A program made the position numbers and the translations under genes. Under the pieces are notes generated by a model. It worked only from the letters and a program-made list of their open reading frames with translations, made no database searches and had not been told where the DNA came from. A stretch of 64,000 bases of DNA from Caulobacter rhizosphaerae. GTDB lineage: Bacteria > Pseudomonadota > Alphaproteobacteria > Caulobacterales > Caulobacteraceae. Every line of letters starts with the position of its first letter. Positions within the stretch are counted from its first letter, which is position 1. The DNA is taken from the NCBI RefSeq assembly GCF_010977555.1, contig NZ_CP048815.1, positions 3,836,501 to 3,900,500 on the forward strand. Direction: 5' to 3'. Of this stretch, positions 1-7,908 are shown one piece after another.

Positions 1-48
1 CACGCGGGCGACACAGCCAGCTTCATTGAGCTGCCGGTGGTGCAGTAA
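1..48 (+). CDS. C-terminal end of a truncated gene
   Basis: The window opens inside a reading frame that gives a short C-terminal tail ending in IELPVVQ and a TAA stop. Only 15 codons are visible, so no family can be assigned. It is followed directly by the palindromic repeat block, which is consistent with the end of a transcription unit. The frame is supported only by the clean stop and the GC-rich third positions. Confidence 0.4.
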   Translation, partial: HAGDTASFIELPVVQ

Positions 49-57
49 CAGCAAAAC

Positions 58-185
58 CCTCCCCCTGTGGGGGAGGCGGCCGAAGGCCGGTGGGGGGAGC
101 CTTCGGATCATCGATCCCGGGTGCGGCGCCTGCCGATCACTCCCCCTCCGTCGGCTTCGCCGACACCTCCCCCATAGGGGGAGGA
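58..185. repeat. Paired intergenic palindromic repeat (GGGGGAGG family)
   Basis: Two copies of one unit lie in opposite orientation at about 58-99 and 140-184. Each carries a CCTCCCCC/GGGGGAGG palindrome followed by a short GC hairpin (GGCCGAAGGCC in one, GTCGGCTTCGCCGAC in the other) and a closing GGGGGAG. The same family recurs near 13.4 and 15.9 kb. It fills the space between two genes and could fold as one large hairpin, so it may act as a REP-like element or bidirectional terminator. Confidence 0.7.
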
Positions 186-248
186 TCTAAGAAAAGGGGC
201 CGGCGGTAAACCGCCGGCCCCTCATTCACATTCACGGAGCGGTCTTCT

Positions 249-407
249 TCAGCGTTGCTGCTGATCCTTCTGGTTGGCCTGGCCGCCGGGATTGCGGCCC
301 TGCTCGTTCTGGCGGTCGCGGTCGCCCTGCTGCTGCTGCTGGCCCGGGGACTGTCGCTGCGGGTCGTTCTGCTGCTGTTGCGGGCCGCGGGTTTTGTTGT
401 CACCCAT
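249..407 (-). CDS. Small Gln/Asn-rich hydrophilic protein (52 aa)
   Basis: A 52-residue peptide starts at an ATG with a strong AAGGAG ribosome site 8 bases upstream, which is why the longer upstream reading is rejected. Composition is extreme: about a third glutamine, with runs of four and five Q, plus N, D, R, G and P, and no hydrophobic core, membrane segment or signal peptide. It is probably intrinsically disordered, in the style of hydrophilin-like stress proteins, but that role is inference from composition alone. Family not recognised. Its strong ribosome site argues that it is translated. Confidence 0.6.
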   Translation of the reverse strand: MGDNKTRGPQQQQNDPQRQSPGQQQQQGDRDRQNEQGRNPGGQANQKDQQQR

Positions 408-491
408 GAGCTTTCTCCTTGGACAGCGCGCCGATCGCGCACGGAGAAGAAAACGGCTCGGGAGTCCGCCCGTTCCTAGCGCCAAGCTGCC

Positions 492-1088
492 TTAGTTCCG
501 GCTTAGCTTTTGAATCTTCACCGGATTTTCCAGAATTTGGCCTTTCATGTAGGGATCGTCGGCCTTGCTGAGCGTGGGGGCGTCGTGGATCCTGCGGACC
601 ACGTCCATCCCCTCGACCACCTTGCCGAAAGCCGCGAAGCCCTGGCCGTCCTTGTTACGGGCCCCGCCGAAGTCCAGGGCCGGGTTGTCGCCCAGGCAGA
701 TGAAGAACTCCGACCCCGCCGTGCCCGGCTTGTCCCGCGCCATCGAGATCACCCCGTCGGTGTGCCCGATCCCCGTGACCTTGGTGGTCTCGTGGGCGAT
801 GGCGGGCAGCGGGCTGTCGTCGCGGTTCAGCCCGCCCTGGATGACGCTGATGGTGGCCGGGTTGTTGTCGTTCTTCGGCGAGACGGTCCGGTAGAAGGTC
901 CCGCCGTCCAGCAAATGCCGGTCCGCATAGGCCAGGAAGTTGGCCACGGTGACCGGCGCCTTGTCTGGATAGAGCTCGATGACGATCGGGCCCAGATCCG
1001 TGACCATCCGCACCCGGACGGGGCCCGCGCCGGCGGCGGTCAGCGGCAGGGCGGCGGCGAGCGCGAGCAGGTGGCGGCGGGAGATCAT
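492..1088 (-). CDS. Secreted cyclophilin-type peptidyl-prolyl isomerase
   Basis: A 198-aa protein with an N-terminal signal peptide (RRHLLALAAALPLTAAGA) followed by a cyclophilin domain over most of its length. Family landmarks visible are GTFYRTV (the catalytic Arg region), IQGG, MARDKPGTAGSEFFI and FGKVVEGMDVV. The family Gln of GSQFF is Glu here, and no Trp/His pair typical of eukaryotic cyclophilins is seen, as is common in bacterial periplasmic members. It should catalyse proline isomerisation in the periplasm. Its ATG overlaps the vapC stop (ATGA), so it is translated from the vapBC message, an unusual partner. The start is fixed by this overlap. Confidence 0.85.
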   Translation of the reverse strand: MISRRHLLALAAALPLTAAGAGPVRVRMVTDLGPIVIELYPDKAPVTVANFLAYADRHLLDGGTFYRTVSPKNDNNPATISVIQGGLNRDDSPLPAIAHETTKVTGIGHTDGVISMARDKPGTAGSEFFICLGDNPALDFGGARNKDGQGFAAFGKVVEGMDVVRRIHDAPTLSKADDPYMKGQILENPVKIQKLSRN

Positions 1089-1480
1089 GGGGCGGCTCGC
1101 TTCACGTCAGTGTGGATGAAGTCATTTCCCTTGAACAGCAGGGGTTCGTCCAGAGACTTGGCCAGGGCGTAGCTGAAGCTGTCGCCATAGTTCAGATCGG
1201 CGTCGTGGCGGCTCTTTCCATAGACCCGCCGCGCCTCGGCGGCGGCGTAGGCCTGCTCGGCCGTCACCGCGACGATCTCGATCCTCAGTTGGGCAAGGTC
1301 GCGGTTCAGCAAGGCGATTCCGGTCAAAGCGCTGGTCCGGCGCATATAGACCTCCGCCGCCTCGACATAGGACGCCGCCGACATCAGCCTACGCTTGGCG
1401 CGCAACAGCAGGACGTAGAAGGCGTCGCGTTCCGGTTCGCGCAGGGCGATGGCCAGCAGGGCGGACGTGTCGACGATCAT
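1085..1480 (-). CDS. vapC: VapC-type PIN-domain ribonuclease toxin
   Basis: A 131-aa PIN-domain protein. The opening [11 protein letters not shown] supplies the first acidic metal ligand, a Glu in SYVEAAEVY the second, and DADLNYGDSFSYALAK the third and fourth, which together form the Mg-dependent nuclease site of VapC toxins. Its ATG overlaps the antitoxin stop (ATGA), the usual toxin-antitoxin coupling, and its own stop overlaps the start of the cyclophilin gene. It is expected to cleave RNA and to be neutralised by the upstream VapB protein. The specific RNA target cannot be read from sequence. Confidence 0.88.
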   Translation of the reverse strand: MIVDTSALLAIALREPERDAFYVLLLRAKRRLMSAASYVEAAEVYMRRTSALTGIALLNRDLAQLRIEIVAVTAEQAYAAAEARRVYGKSRHDADLNYGDSFSYALAKSLDEPLLFKGNDFIHTDVKRAAP

Positions 1481-1743
1481 CCGATCGGCTGACCGTGCTC
1501 GTCATAGAGCTCAGCCTCGATCTCGCGCCAATCGCGAGGGTCGAGGATTGGGCGTGCGTCCAGCTCGGCGAAGAACGCCTGCTTGGTCGCCTCTTCGGCC
1601 TCCGACAGAGCATAGGGCTCGGAAAGCCGGGCGACCTTTTCGACCAGAGCCTGATGAATCGCTTCGGTCAAACTTTCGCCCGTGGCGTCCGCGACCTGGC
1701 GAGCCAGCGCCTCGGTCTCCGCGCGCTTGATGCTGATGCCCAT
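1477..1743 (-). CDS. vapB: VapB-type antitoxin
   Basis: An 88-aa protein beginning [18 protein letters not shown], the layout of the Rv0623/PSK-type VapB antitoxins: an N-terminal DNA-binding segment, a helix with [13 protein letters not shown], and a flexible acidic C-terminal tail (residues 45-88) that would wrap the toxin. The ATG at 1743 is chosen because upstream extensions run through the operator and the divergent purL promoter region. It precedes and overlaps vapC. Autoregulation is likely through the paired TTCTAGAA sites that touch its start codon. Confidence 0.85.
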   Translation of the reverse strand: MGISIKRAETEALARQVADATGESLTEAIHQALVEKVARLSEPYALSEAEEATKQAFFAELDARPILDPRDWREIEAELYDEHGQPIG

Positions 1744-1772
1744 TCTAGAAACACCTTTGATCTTTCTAGAAT
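1743..1772. promoter_or_regulatory. Twin palindromic operator of vapBC
   Basis: Two identical 8-bp palindromes TTCTAGAA occur at 1743-1750 and 1764-1771, spaced 21 bp centre to centre, two helical turns, so both face the same side of the DNA. The first touches the vapB start codon. That geometry suits a VapBC hetero-octamer contacting two sites. The sites also lie 40-70 bp upstream of the divergent purL start, so binding could affect that promoter. The role is inferred from position and symmetry. Confidence 0.65.
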
Positions 1773-1810
1773 ATAGCGGAATCCCCCGGGCCACGCTAGA
1801 AGGCCCGCCC

Positions 1811-4024
1811 ATGAGCACCTCGACCGCCCCCGCGAAGTCCATGGCCGACACGGCCGCCGAATTCGGTCTCAAGCCGGAGGAGTACGCCGTCGTCCTCGAC
1901 CGCCTGGGCCGGGAGCCCAACCTGGTCGAGCTGGGGGTGTTCTCGGTGATGTGGTCCGAGCACTGCTCGTACAAGTCGTCGAAGAACCAGCTGAAGAAGT
2001 TCCCGATCACCGGCCCGCGGGTGATCTGCGGTCCCGGCGAGAACGCCGGCGTGATCGACATCGACGACGGCGACGCCATCATCTTCAAGATGGAGAGCCA
2101 CAACCACCCGTCCTACATCGAGCCCTACCAGGGCGCGGCGACGGGCGTGGGCGGCATCATGCGTGACGTGTTCACCATGGGCGCGCGGCCGATCGCCCTG
2201 CTGAACGCCCTGCGCTTCGGCGAACCCGACCACCCCAAGACCAAGCGCCTGGTCGACGGCGTGGTCGCGGGCATCGCGGGCTACGGCAACTGCGTGGGCG
2301 TGCCCACGGTCGCCGGCGAAACCAACTTCCACAAGGGCTACAACGGCAACATCCTGGTCAACGCCATGTGCGTGGGCCTGGCCGACGCCGACAAGATCTT
2401 CTACTCGGCCGCCCCGGGCCCTGGCCTGGCCGTGGTCTATTTCGGCTCCAAGACCGGCCGCGACGGCATCCACGGCGCGACCATGTCGTCGGCCGAGTTC
2501 TCCGAGGACTCCGAGGAGAAGCGTCCCACCGTCCAGGTCGGCGACCCCTTCGCCGAGAAGCTGCTGATCGAGGCCACGCTGGAGCTGATGGCGACCGGCG
2601 CGGTCGCCGCCATCCAGGACATGGGCGCGGCGGGCCTGACCTCCTCGTCGGTCGAGATGGCCGGCAAGGGCGGGGTCGGCATCGAACTGAACATGGACAT
2701 GGTGCCCCAGCGCGAAGAGGGCATGAGCGCCTACGAGATGATGCTCTCGGAAAGCCAGGAGCGCATGCTGGCGGTGCTGAAGCCCGGCCGCGAGCAGGAC
2801 GGCCACGCCATCTTCGAGAAGTGGGGCCTGGACGCCGCCGTCATCGGCTACACCACCGACACCGGCCACCTGGTGCTCAAGCACCACGGCGAGACGGTCT
2901 GCGACGTGCCCCTGGCCCCGCTGTTCGACGACGCGCCGCTGTACGACCGCCCCTGGGTCCAGCCGACCCTGCATCCGCACCTCGACCCGGGCAAGATCCC
3001 CGCCCCGGCCGACTGGTCCGCCGCCGTGCTGAAGGTGGTCGGGAGTCCCGACATGGCCTCCAAGCGCTGGCTGTGGGAGCAGTACGACCGCCACGTGATG
3101 GCCGACACCCTGGAAGACAGCGCCACCGGCTGCGACGCCGGCATCGTGCGCATCCACGGCAAGGGCAAGGCCATCGCCGTGACCAGCGACGTCACCCCGC
3201 GCTACGTGCAGAACGATCCCTACGAGGGCGGCAAGCAGGCCGTGGCCGAGGCCTGGCGCAACCTGACCGCCGCCGGCTCGACCCCGATCGCCATCACCGA
3301 CAACCTCAACTTCGGCAGCCCCGAAAAGCCCGAGACCATGGGCCAGATCGTCCGCGCCACCGACGGTATGGCCGAGGCCTGCCGGGCGCTGGACTTCCCA
3401 GTCGTGTCGGGGAATGTGTCGCTCTACAACGAGACCAACGGCGTCGCCATTCCGCCGACGCCGACCGTCGGCGCCGTCGGCCTGCTCTCCGACTACGACC
3501 TGCGCATGGGGTTCGGCAACGTGGCCGAGGGCGACACCCTGGTGCTGATCGGCGAGACCCACGGCGAACTGGGCGCCTCGATCTATCTGCGCGAGATCCT
3601 CGGCCGCGAAGACGGCGCCCCGCCGCCGGTCGACCTGGCCGTCGAGCGCAAGAACGGAGACTTCGTGCGCGGCCTGATTCCGACCGGCCTGGTCGCCGGC
3701 CTGCACGACCTGTCGGACGGCGGCCTGCTGATCGCCGCGGCCGATATCGCCCTGGCCAGCAAGGTCGGCGTCACCCTGAACGCCACCAGCCACGCCCACG
3801 CCCACCCCTATCTGTTCGGCGAGGACCAAGCCCGCTACCTGCTGGCTACGCCCGACCCGGACGCTGTGCTGGCCGCGGCCAAGGAAGCCGGCGTCCACGC
3901 CATCGTGGCCGGCGTGGCCGGCGGCGACGCCTTCGCCTCGACCGACCTGTTCAGCATCCCGCTGGAAACCCTGCGCACGGCCCACGAGGCCTGGCTGCCG
4001 GGCTTCATGGGCGCCGTCGCCTAA
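1811..4024 (+). CDS. purL: Phosphoribosylformylglycinamidine synthase subunit PurL
   Basis: A 737-aa small-type PurL, which with PurQ and PurS converts FGAR to FGAM in purine synthesis in the cytoplasm. It has the tandem AIRS-like fold. SEHCSYKSS (residues 49-57) carries the catalytic-region His, [13 protein letters not shown] sequence ([19 protein letters not shown]) forms the substrate loop, and [13 protein letters not shown] and HDLSDGGLL are the ATP-binding signatures of the two halves. Length matches the bacterial PurQ/S-dependent form rather than the 1300-residue fused form. The ATG at 1811 has AGAAGG about 9 bases upstream; longer reads would cross the vapBC operator. No purQ or purS lies adjacent in the window. 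Confidence 0.97.
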   Translation: MSTSTAPAKSMADTAAEFGLKPEEYAVVLDRLGREPNLVELGVFSVMWSEHCSYKSSKNQLKKFPITGPRVICGPGENAGVIDIDDGDAIIFKMESHNHPSYIEPYQGAATGVGGIMRDVFTMGARPIALLNALRFGEPDHPKTKRLVDGVVAGIAGYGNCVGVPTVAGETNFHKGYNGNILVNAMCVGLADADKIFYSAAPGPGLAVVYFGSKTGRDGIHGATMSSAEFSEDSEEKRPTVQVGDPFAEKLLIEATLELMATGAVAAIQDMGAAGLTSSSVEMAGKGGVGIELNMDMVPQREEGMSAYEMMLSESQERMLAVLKPGREQDGHAIFEKWGLDAAVIGYTTDTGHLVLKHHGETVCDVPLAPLFDDAPLYDRPWVQPTLHPHLDPGKIPAPADWSAAVLKVVGSPDMASKRWLWEQYDRHVMADTLEDSATGCDAGIVRIHGKGKAIAVTSDVTPRYVQNDPYEGGKQAVAEAWRNLTAAGSTPIAITDNLNFGSPEKPETMGQIVRATDGMAEACRALDFPVVSGNVSLYNETNGVAIPPTPTVGAVGLLSDYDLRMGFGNVAEGDTLVLIGETHGELGASIYLREILGREDGAPPPVDLAVERKNGDFVRGLIPTGLVAGLHDLSDGGLLIAAADIALASKVGVTLNATSHAHAHPYLFGEDQARYLLATPDPDAVLAAAKEAGVHAIVAGVAGGDAFASTDLFSIPLETLRTAHEAWLPGFMGAVA

Positions 4025-4035
4025 AGGACCTCAGT

Positions 4036-4392
4036 ATGCGTATGACCTCCCTCCTGGCGAGCGCCAGCCTCGCCCTGTCGCTGCTGGCCGCCTGCGCGCC
4101 GGCCGCCCAGGCCCCCGCACCCGCCGCCCAGAGCGCCGACGCTTCGTGCGCCGCGCGCGGCGGGACGATGCAGCCGGTCGGCCGCCTGCAGCGCCAAACC
4201 TGCGTCGTGCCCTATGCCGACGCGGGCAAGACCTGCTCGGACAAGGCCGACTGCCAGGGCGCCTGCATCGCCGAGGGCAACCTGGAGGCCCAGGGCGCCA
4301 CGACCGGCCAGTGCCAGAAGACCAACGTCCAGTTCGGCTGCTACGCCAAGATCGTCGGCGGCAAGTCGACCGGCGCGATCTGCATCGACTAG
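4036..4392 (+). CDS. Small Cys-rich lipoprotein
   Basis: A 118-aa protein with a lipoprotein signal (LALSLLAAC lipobox; Cys at about residue 20), an Ala/Pro linker, then a compact domain with eight further cysteines, likely disulfide-bonded in the periplasm. It starts 11 bases after the purL stop and may be cotranscribed with it. Its stop overlaps the convergent HxlR gene by 4 bases. I do not recognise the family and there is no hint of enzymatic activity. Confidence 0.8.
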   Translation: MRMTSLLASASLALSLLAACAPAAQAPAPAAQSADASCAARGGTMQPVGRLQRQTCVVPYADAGKTCSDKADCQGACIAEGNLEAQGATTGQCQKTNVQFGCYAKIVGGKSTGAICID

Positions 4393-4925
4393 GCTCCTCC
4401 GGCGACCTCGCGGTCCGCACCGGAGACTGAAGCCCGCCGCGCCCGGTCCACCTGGGCCACCCGTTCCAGCACGATCGGGCCCGCGGCGGGACCGGCGGCG
4501 TAGACGAAGTCTGGGCTGTCCATCGGCTTGCCCGTGCGTCGGTCCACCAGCACCGGCTCGGCCGGCAAGCCGGTGGCCGCCTCGACCATGTGGCTGGCGA
4601 CGCCCTCGACCGCATAGTGGCGGTTGCCGAACGCCATCAGCGCCATCATCACCGGCGCGAAGTCGCGCGCCAGGTCGGTCGGCACATACTCATGGCGCAC
4701 CGGACGCTCCTGATAGGGCCGGCGTTCCAGGAACCCGTCCTCGACCAGGGCCGACAGCCGCCGGGTCAGGATGTTGGGGGCCACGCCCAGGCTCTTCTCG
4801 AATTGGTCGAAGCGGGTCAGACCCTGGAAGGCGTCCCGCAGGATCATCAGGCTCCAGGTGTCGCCCACACGTTCCAGCGTGCGGCCCACGGGGCATTGTC
4901 CAGGATCGAAGGCGCGTCGGGTCAT
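4389..4925 (-). CDS. HxlR-family winged-helix transcriptional regulator
   Basis: A 178-aa protein with the HxlR signature: CPVGRTLERVGDTWSLMILRDAFQG at residues 10-34, then FDQFEKSLGVAPNILTRRLSALVEDGFLERR as the recognition helix and wing. The conserved N-terminal Cys (CPVG) is the residue some members use for thiol or electrophile sensing. The C-terminal part (about residues 110-178) is longer than in minimal HxlR proteins. The start at 4925 (MTRRAFDPGQCP) is favoured over an upstream in-frame ATG because family members begin close to the Cys. It is divergent from an SDR gene, the usual target arrangement. Confidence 0.88.
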   Translation of the reverse strand: MTRRAFDPGQCPVGRTLERVGDTWSLMILRDAFQGLTRFDQFEKSLGVAPNILTRRLSALVEDGFLERRPYQERPVRHEYVPTDLARDFAPVMMALMAFGNRHYAVEGVASHMVEAATGLPAEPVLVDRRTGKPMDSPDFVYAAGPAAGPIVLERVAQVDRARRASVSGADREVAGGA

Positions 4926-4957
4926 GAACCTAATATAGGCGATCGCTAGCAAATCGA

Positions 4958-4970
4958 AAGTGAGTCACTT
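4958..4970. promoter_or_regulatory. Palindrome between the HxlR and SDR genes
   Basis: AAGTGA-G-TCACTT is a perfect 13-bp palindrome around one central base, sitting 33 bp upstream of the regulator start and about 80 bp upstream of the divergent SDR start. It is the only strong symmetric element in this gap. A binding site for the adjacent HxlR protein is the natural reading but is inference. Confidence 0.45.
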
Positions 4971-5048
4971 GCATTTCGGAAGTTACCCACCACTTCAGCT
5001 CCACGACCGGGCCATGGGGCCTTGGCCAACCCCTACGGGATGAAGACG

Positions 5049-5858
5049 ATGAGCAAGCAAGACCTCCGCGGCGCGGCCCTGATCACCGGCGCCTCCAGCG
5101 GCATCGGCGCCACCTATGCCGACCGTCTGGCCCGCGCCGGCCACGATCTGGTGCTGGTGGCCCGCGACACCGCCCGGCTGGAAGCCCTGGCCGCCAAGCT
5201 GACCGCCGCCACGGGCGTCAAGATCGACATCCTCACCGCCGACCTGACCAACAAGGCCGACCTGGCCAAGGTCGAGACCCGGCTGGCCGAGGACGCGGCG
5301 ATCGACATCCTGATCAACAATGCCGGGGCCGCCCTGGCCGGGGCCTTCGTCGACCAGGACCTGGAGCGGATCGACAGCATGATCCAGCTGAACGTCGTCT
5401 CGGTCACCCGCCTGGCCCACGCGGCCGCCAAGGCCTTCGCCGCCCGCGACCGCGGCGCGATCGTCAACATCTCGTCAGTGGTCGGCCTGGCCCAGGAGCT
5501 GCAGATGGCCGTCTACGGCGCGACCAAGGCCTACGTGACCTACTTCACCCAGACCCTGCGCCTGCAGCTCTCGCCCAACATCCAGCTCCAGGCCGTGCTG
5601 CCGGGCGCGACCCGCACGGAGATCTGGGACCGCTCGGGAAGCGGCGGCGCCGAGGCGCTGGATCCCAACGGCTTGATGGAGGTCGACGACATGGTGGACG
5701 CCGCCTTGGCCGGCTTCCGCCAGGGCGAGCTGATCACCATCCCGTCCCTGCCCGACCCGGCCGATTTCGCGGCCTACGACCTCGCCCGGACCAAGCTGTT
5801 GCCGAACCTGTCGCGCAACCGCTCGGCCGACCGCTACAAGGTCGGCGAGCCGGCCTGA
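5049..5858 (+). CDS. Short-chain dehydrogenase/reductase
   Basis: A 269-aa classical SDR. TGASSGIG (about residues 14-21) is the Rossmann cofactor motif, NNAG supports the central sheet, the catalytic Ser lies in NISSVVG, and YGATK gives the YxxxK pair. Arg residues after the second strand (VARDTARLE) suggest NADP(H) preference. Substrate unknown. The ATG at 5049 has GGGA 8 bases upstream; an ATG nine bases earlier is also possible but lacks a ribosome site. Divergent from the HxlR gene, so likely induced by whatever that regulator senses, often electrophiles or quinones. Confidence 0.88.
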   Translation: MSKQDLRGAALITGASSGIGATYADRLARAGHDLVLVARDTARLEALAAKLTAATGVKIDILTADLTNKADLAKVETRLAEDAAIDILINNAGAALAGAFVDQDLERIDSMIQLNVVSVTRLAHAAAKAFAARDRGAIVNISSVVGLAQELQMAVYGATKAYVTYFTQTLRLQLSPNIQLQAVLPGATRTEIWDRSGSGGAEALDPNGLMEVDDMVDAALAGFRQGELITIPSLPDPADFAAYDLARTKLLPNLSRNRSADRYKVGEPA

Positions 5859-5881
5859 TCGGCCTTCAAGCCCTGCGTGGT

Positions 5882-5966
5882 CCTCGTCCTTCGACAAGCT
5901 CAGGATGAGGACCATTTGCAGACCGAGCCGTAGAAAACCTCATCCTGAACTTGTCGAAGGACGAGG
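5882..5966. repeat. Inverted repeat of the CTCATCCTGA/TCGAAGGACG family
   Basis: Two 29-base arms (5882-5910 and 5938-5966) are reverse complements with a single mismatch, separated by 27 bases. Each contains CTTCGACAAG and CAGGATGAGG. Related arms recur near 6.4 and 17.3 kb with a different middle. The pair lies after the SDR stop and could form a long hairpin, acting as a terminator or a REP-type element. Confidence 0.7.
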
Positions 5967-6120
5967 TTTTCGGCCGCCCGCTGAATGTCGGTCCGACCCG
6001 CCCTTTCCAGGCCGTCACGACACTGGCGCATCGCGACACTATCTATCTCCGGAACGCAGAAGGCCGCCCTGGGAACGAACGTCGCGCCCAGCCGCTTGCC
6101 CGGCAGCCAAGGAGACCGAC

Positions 6121-6327
6121 ATGGCCGTCATTCCCAACCTGGACGAGTTCATTCTCGAGGAAACCGCCGACGGGATCTTCCTGACCGTCACCGGCGACGA
6201 CGAGCAGACCCTGAAACTGCGGGTCACGCTGGATGACCTGGAGGAGATCGTCGAGGTCATCGACGAGGTGTTCGGTTTGGAAGAGGACGACGGAGAGACC
6301 GAGGAGGTGGACGAGAGCGCGGGGTGA
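6121..6327 (+). CDS. Small, very acidic protein (68 aa)
   Basis: A 68-residue protein with a clear AAGGAG ribosome site before its ATG. It has only one Lys and one Arg against about 25 Asp and Glu, with an ordered-looking core (FLTVTGDDEQTLKLRVTLDDLEEIVEVIDEVFG) and an acidic tail. No signal peptide or membrane segment. Family not recognised; a small regulatory or nucleic-acid-mimic protein is possible, but nothing in the sequence decides it. It stands alone between two repeat loci. Confidence 0.65.
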   Translation: MAVIPNLDEFILEETADGIFLTVTGDDEQTLKLRVTLDDLEEIVEVIDEVFGLEEDDGETEEVDESAG

Positions 6328-6384
6328 GTCGAACCTTTCACTGATCCGTTCAGCCGAAGGCCCAGAGCGACAAGCTAAGGAGAT

Positions 6385-6489
6385 CCTCATCCTGAGGCGC
6401 CCGCGCAGCGGGCCTCGAAGGACGCAGGTCAGGCCAGCTCTCCGCGTCCTTCGAGGCTCGCCGCAAGCGGCGAACACCTCAGGATGAGG
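6385..6489. repeat. Inverted repeat of the CTCATCCTGAGG/TCGAAGGACG family
   Basis: Arms at 6385-6426 and 6444-6489 are imperfect reverse complements. Both keep the outer CCTCATCCTGAGG and TCGAAGGACGC blocks but differ in the GC-rich centre (CCCGCGCAGCGGG versus CTCGCCGCAAGCGGCG). This looks like two copies of one mobile or REP-like unit in head-to-head arrangement downstream of the small acidic gene and of the convergent M28 peptidase. Confidence 0.7.
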
Positions 6490-6528
6490 AAAATCAAGCC
6501 AGGCCCGGGATGAGCGGGTTCAAATAAC

Positions 6529-7473
6529 CTACCGCCCCGCCCCCTTGCTGATCCCGTCCAGGTCGTCATCCAGCGCCCGCGTCGCGCTCACCACCGTCGC
6601 CACGGACCGCTTGAAGAAGTCCTGCGGCACGGTGGCGAAGTCGTCGGTGGGCTGGTGGTATTCGGGGTGGTCCTCGACGCCGAAATAGACCCAGGGCACG
6701 CCCTTCTCGGCGAAGGCCCCCTGGTCCGACTGCGCCGTCCAGTTGTTCTCCTTGCCCTCGGCGTCGGTGTCGTGGCCCAGCAGCAGCTTGACCGGCGCGG
6801 TCTTGGCCACCCCCTCCAGCACCGGCTTCAGGTACGGCTGGGGACCGGCGCCGCTGACATAGAGCTGGCCCTTGGCGTTCTTGCTGATCATGTCGAAATT
6901 GACGTTCAGCCCGATGCTGGCCAGCGGCACTGGCGGGTCGGCGACGAAGGCCTTGCCCCCCTTCAGCCCGCTCTCCTCGGCGTCGAAGGCGACGATCAGC
7001 ACGGTGTGGCGCGGCGGCCTGGCCTTGAACGCCTCGGCCACGGCCAACAGGCCGGCGATCCCCGAGGCGTTGTCGTCGGCCCCGTTATAGACCTGCCCCT
7101 TGCGGACTCCCAGGTGGTCGTAGTGGGCCGAGACCACCAGCACCTTGTCGGAGCTGGACGTGCCCTGGATTCGCGCCACCAGGTTCACGCCGGTGACGTC
7201 CTTGCCGAAGGTCCTGGGCTTGAAGGTGAACGGCCGCTCGAACTTGCCGTCCTGTGGCCGCAGCCCGATCTGGCCGAAGCGCTGGATGATATAGGCCCGC
7301 GCCTTGGCCCCGCCCGGCGTGCCGACGCCTCGCCCCTCCATATTGTCCGCCGACAAGATGCGGACGTCGTCCAAGGCGTGGGCCCCGGGTTTGGACGCGG
7401 CGTGGGCTTGGCCGGTCAGGGCGACGAGGACGGCCGAGACGGCGACGGCGTGGCGGAAGGCGCGAAGGGTCAT
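6529..7473 (-). CDS. Secreted M28-family zinc aminopeptidase
   Basis: A 314-aa protein with a signal peptide (MTLRAFRHAVAVSAVLVALTG.. ending QAHA at residue 24). The M28 metal ligands are visible in order: His in SAHYDHLG, Asp in GADDNASG, the catalytic and ligand Glu pair in DAEESG, Asp in NFDMI, and His in EYHQPTDD. It should trim peptides in the periplasm or outside the cell using a co-catalytic zinc pair. The ATG at 7473 gives a clean signal peptide; a 42-residue upstream extension has no signal character and is rejected. It is transcribed convergently to the small acidic gene. Confidence 0.9.
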   Translation of the reverse strand: MTLRAFRHAVAVSAVLVALTGQAHAASKPGAHALDDVRILSADNMEGRGVGTPGGAKARAYIIQRFGQIGLRPQDGKFERPFTFKPRTFGKDVTGVNLVARIQGTSSSDKVLVVSAHYDHLGVRKGQVYNGADDNASGIAGLLAVAEAFKARPPRHTVLIVAFDAEESGLKGGKAFVADPPVPLASIGLNVNFDMISKNAKGQLYVSGAGPQPYLKPVLEGVAKTAPVKLLLGHDTDAEGKENNWTAQSDQGAFAEKGVPWVYFGVEDHPEYHQPTDDFATVPQDFFKRSVATVVSATRALDDDLDGISKGAGR

Positions 7474-7672
7474 GCCCCCTTCAATGCGTCCGGATTCCCC
7501 GGTCGGCAAGCCAGTCCGCCTCGCCCTGGTCGCCAGGACGCCAATCACGCGGCCATCGCAGGGTCGGCGTGAAAGCAACATTTCAGCAGGAATAGGCATT
7601 TTCCCGTATGTCCGTTCTTAAGGTTTACGCCGCATACCGAGGTTGAGAGATTCGGAGTCTTCGCCCGTGCCC

Positions 7673-7903
7673 ATGTCCTTCCCCGACCTCGAAGCCCGCC
7701 TGCACGACGCCTTTCCGGACGCCGAGATCGTGCTGACCGACCTGGCTGGCGACGGCGACCACTACAAGGCGCGGATCGTCTCGCCGGCCTTCCGCGGCCT
7801 GAACCGGGTCAAGCAGCACCAGATGGTCAACCGCGCCCTGGCCGACGTGCTGGGCGGCGCGCTGCACGCCCTGGCGCTCGAAACCGCCGCGCCGACGGAG
7901 TAA
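7673..7903 (+). CDS. BolA-family protein
   Basis: A 76-aa BolA/IbaG-type protein (MSFPDLEARLHDAFPDAEI ... GDGDHYKARIVSPAFRGLNRVKQHQMVNRAL). The helix-turn-strand class II KH-like fold is supported by the conserved GDHY and FRGLNRVKQHQMV segments; the His in HQMV is the usual Fe-S ligand partner. BolA proteins pair with CGFS glutaredoxins around a [2Fe-2S] cluster, and such a glutaredoxin lies two genes downstream. The ATG at 7673 is used; a GTG two codons earlier is possible. An aldo/keto reductase-like gene follows after 5 bases, so the genes form an operon. Confidence 0.9.
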   Translation: MSFPDLEARLHDAFPDAEIVLTDLAGDGDHYKARIVSPAFRGLNRVKQHQMVNRALADVLGGALHALALETAAPTE

Positions 7904-7908
7904 GGGTC

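Noticed and set aside
1796..3985. 729-codon open frame antisense to purL
   Set aside because: Its product is Gly/Val/Gln/His/Arg-rich without folds or motifs, as expected for the complement of a GC-rich gene, and purL on the other strand is certain.
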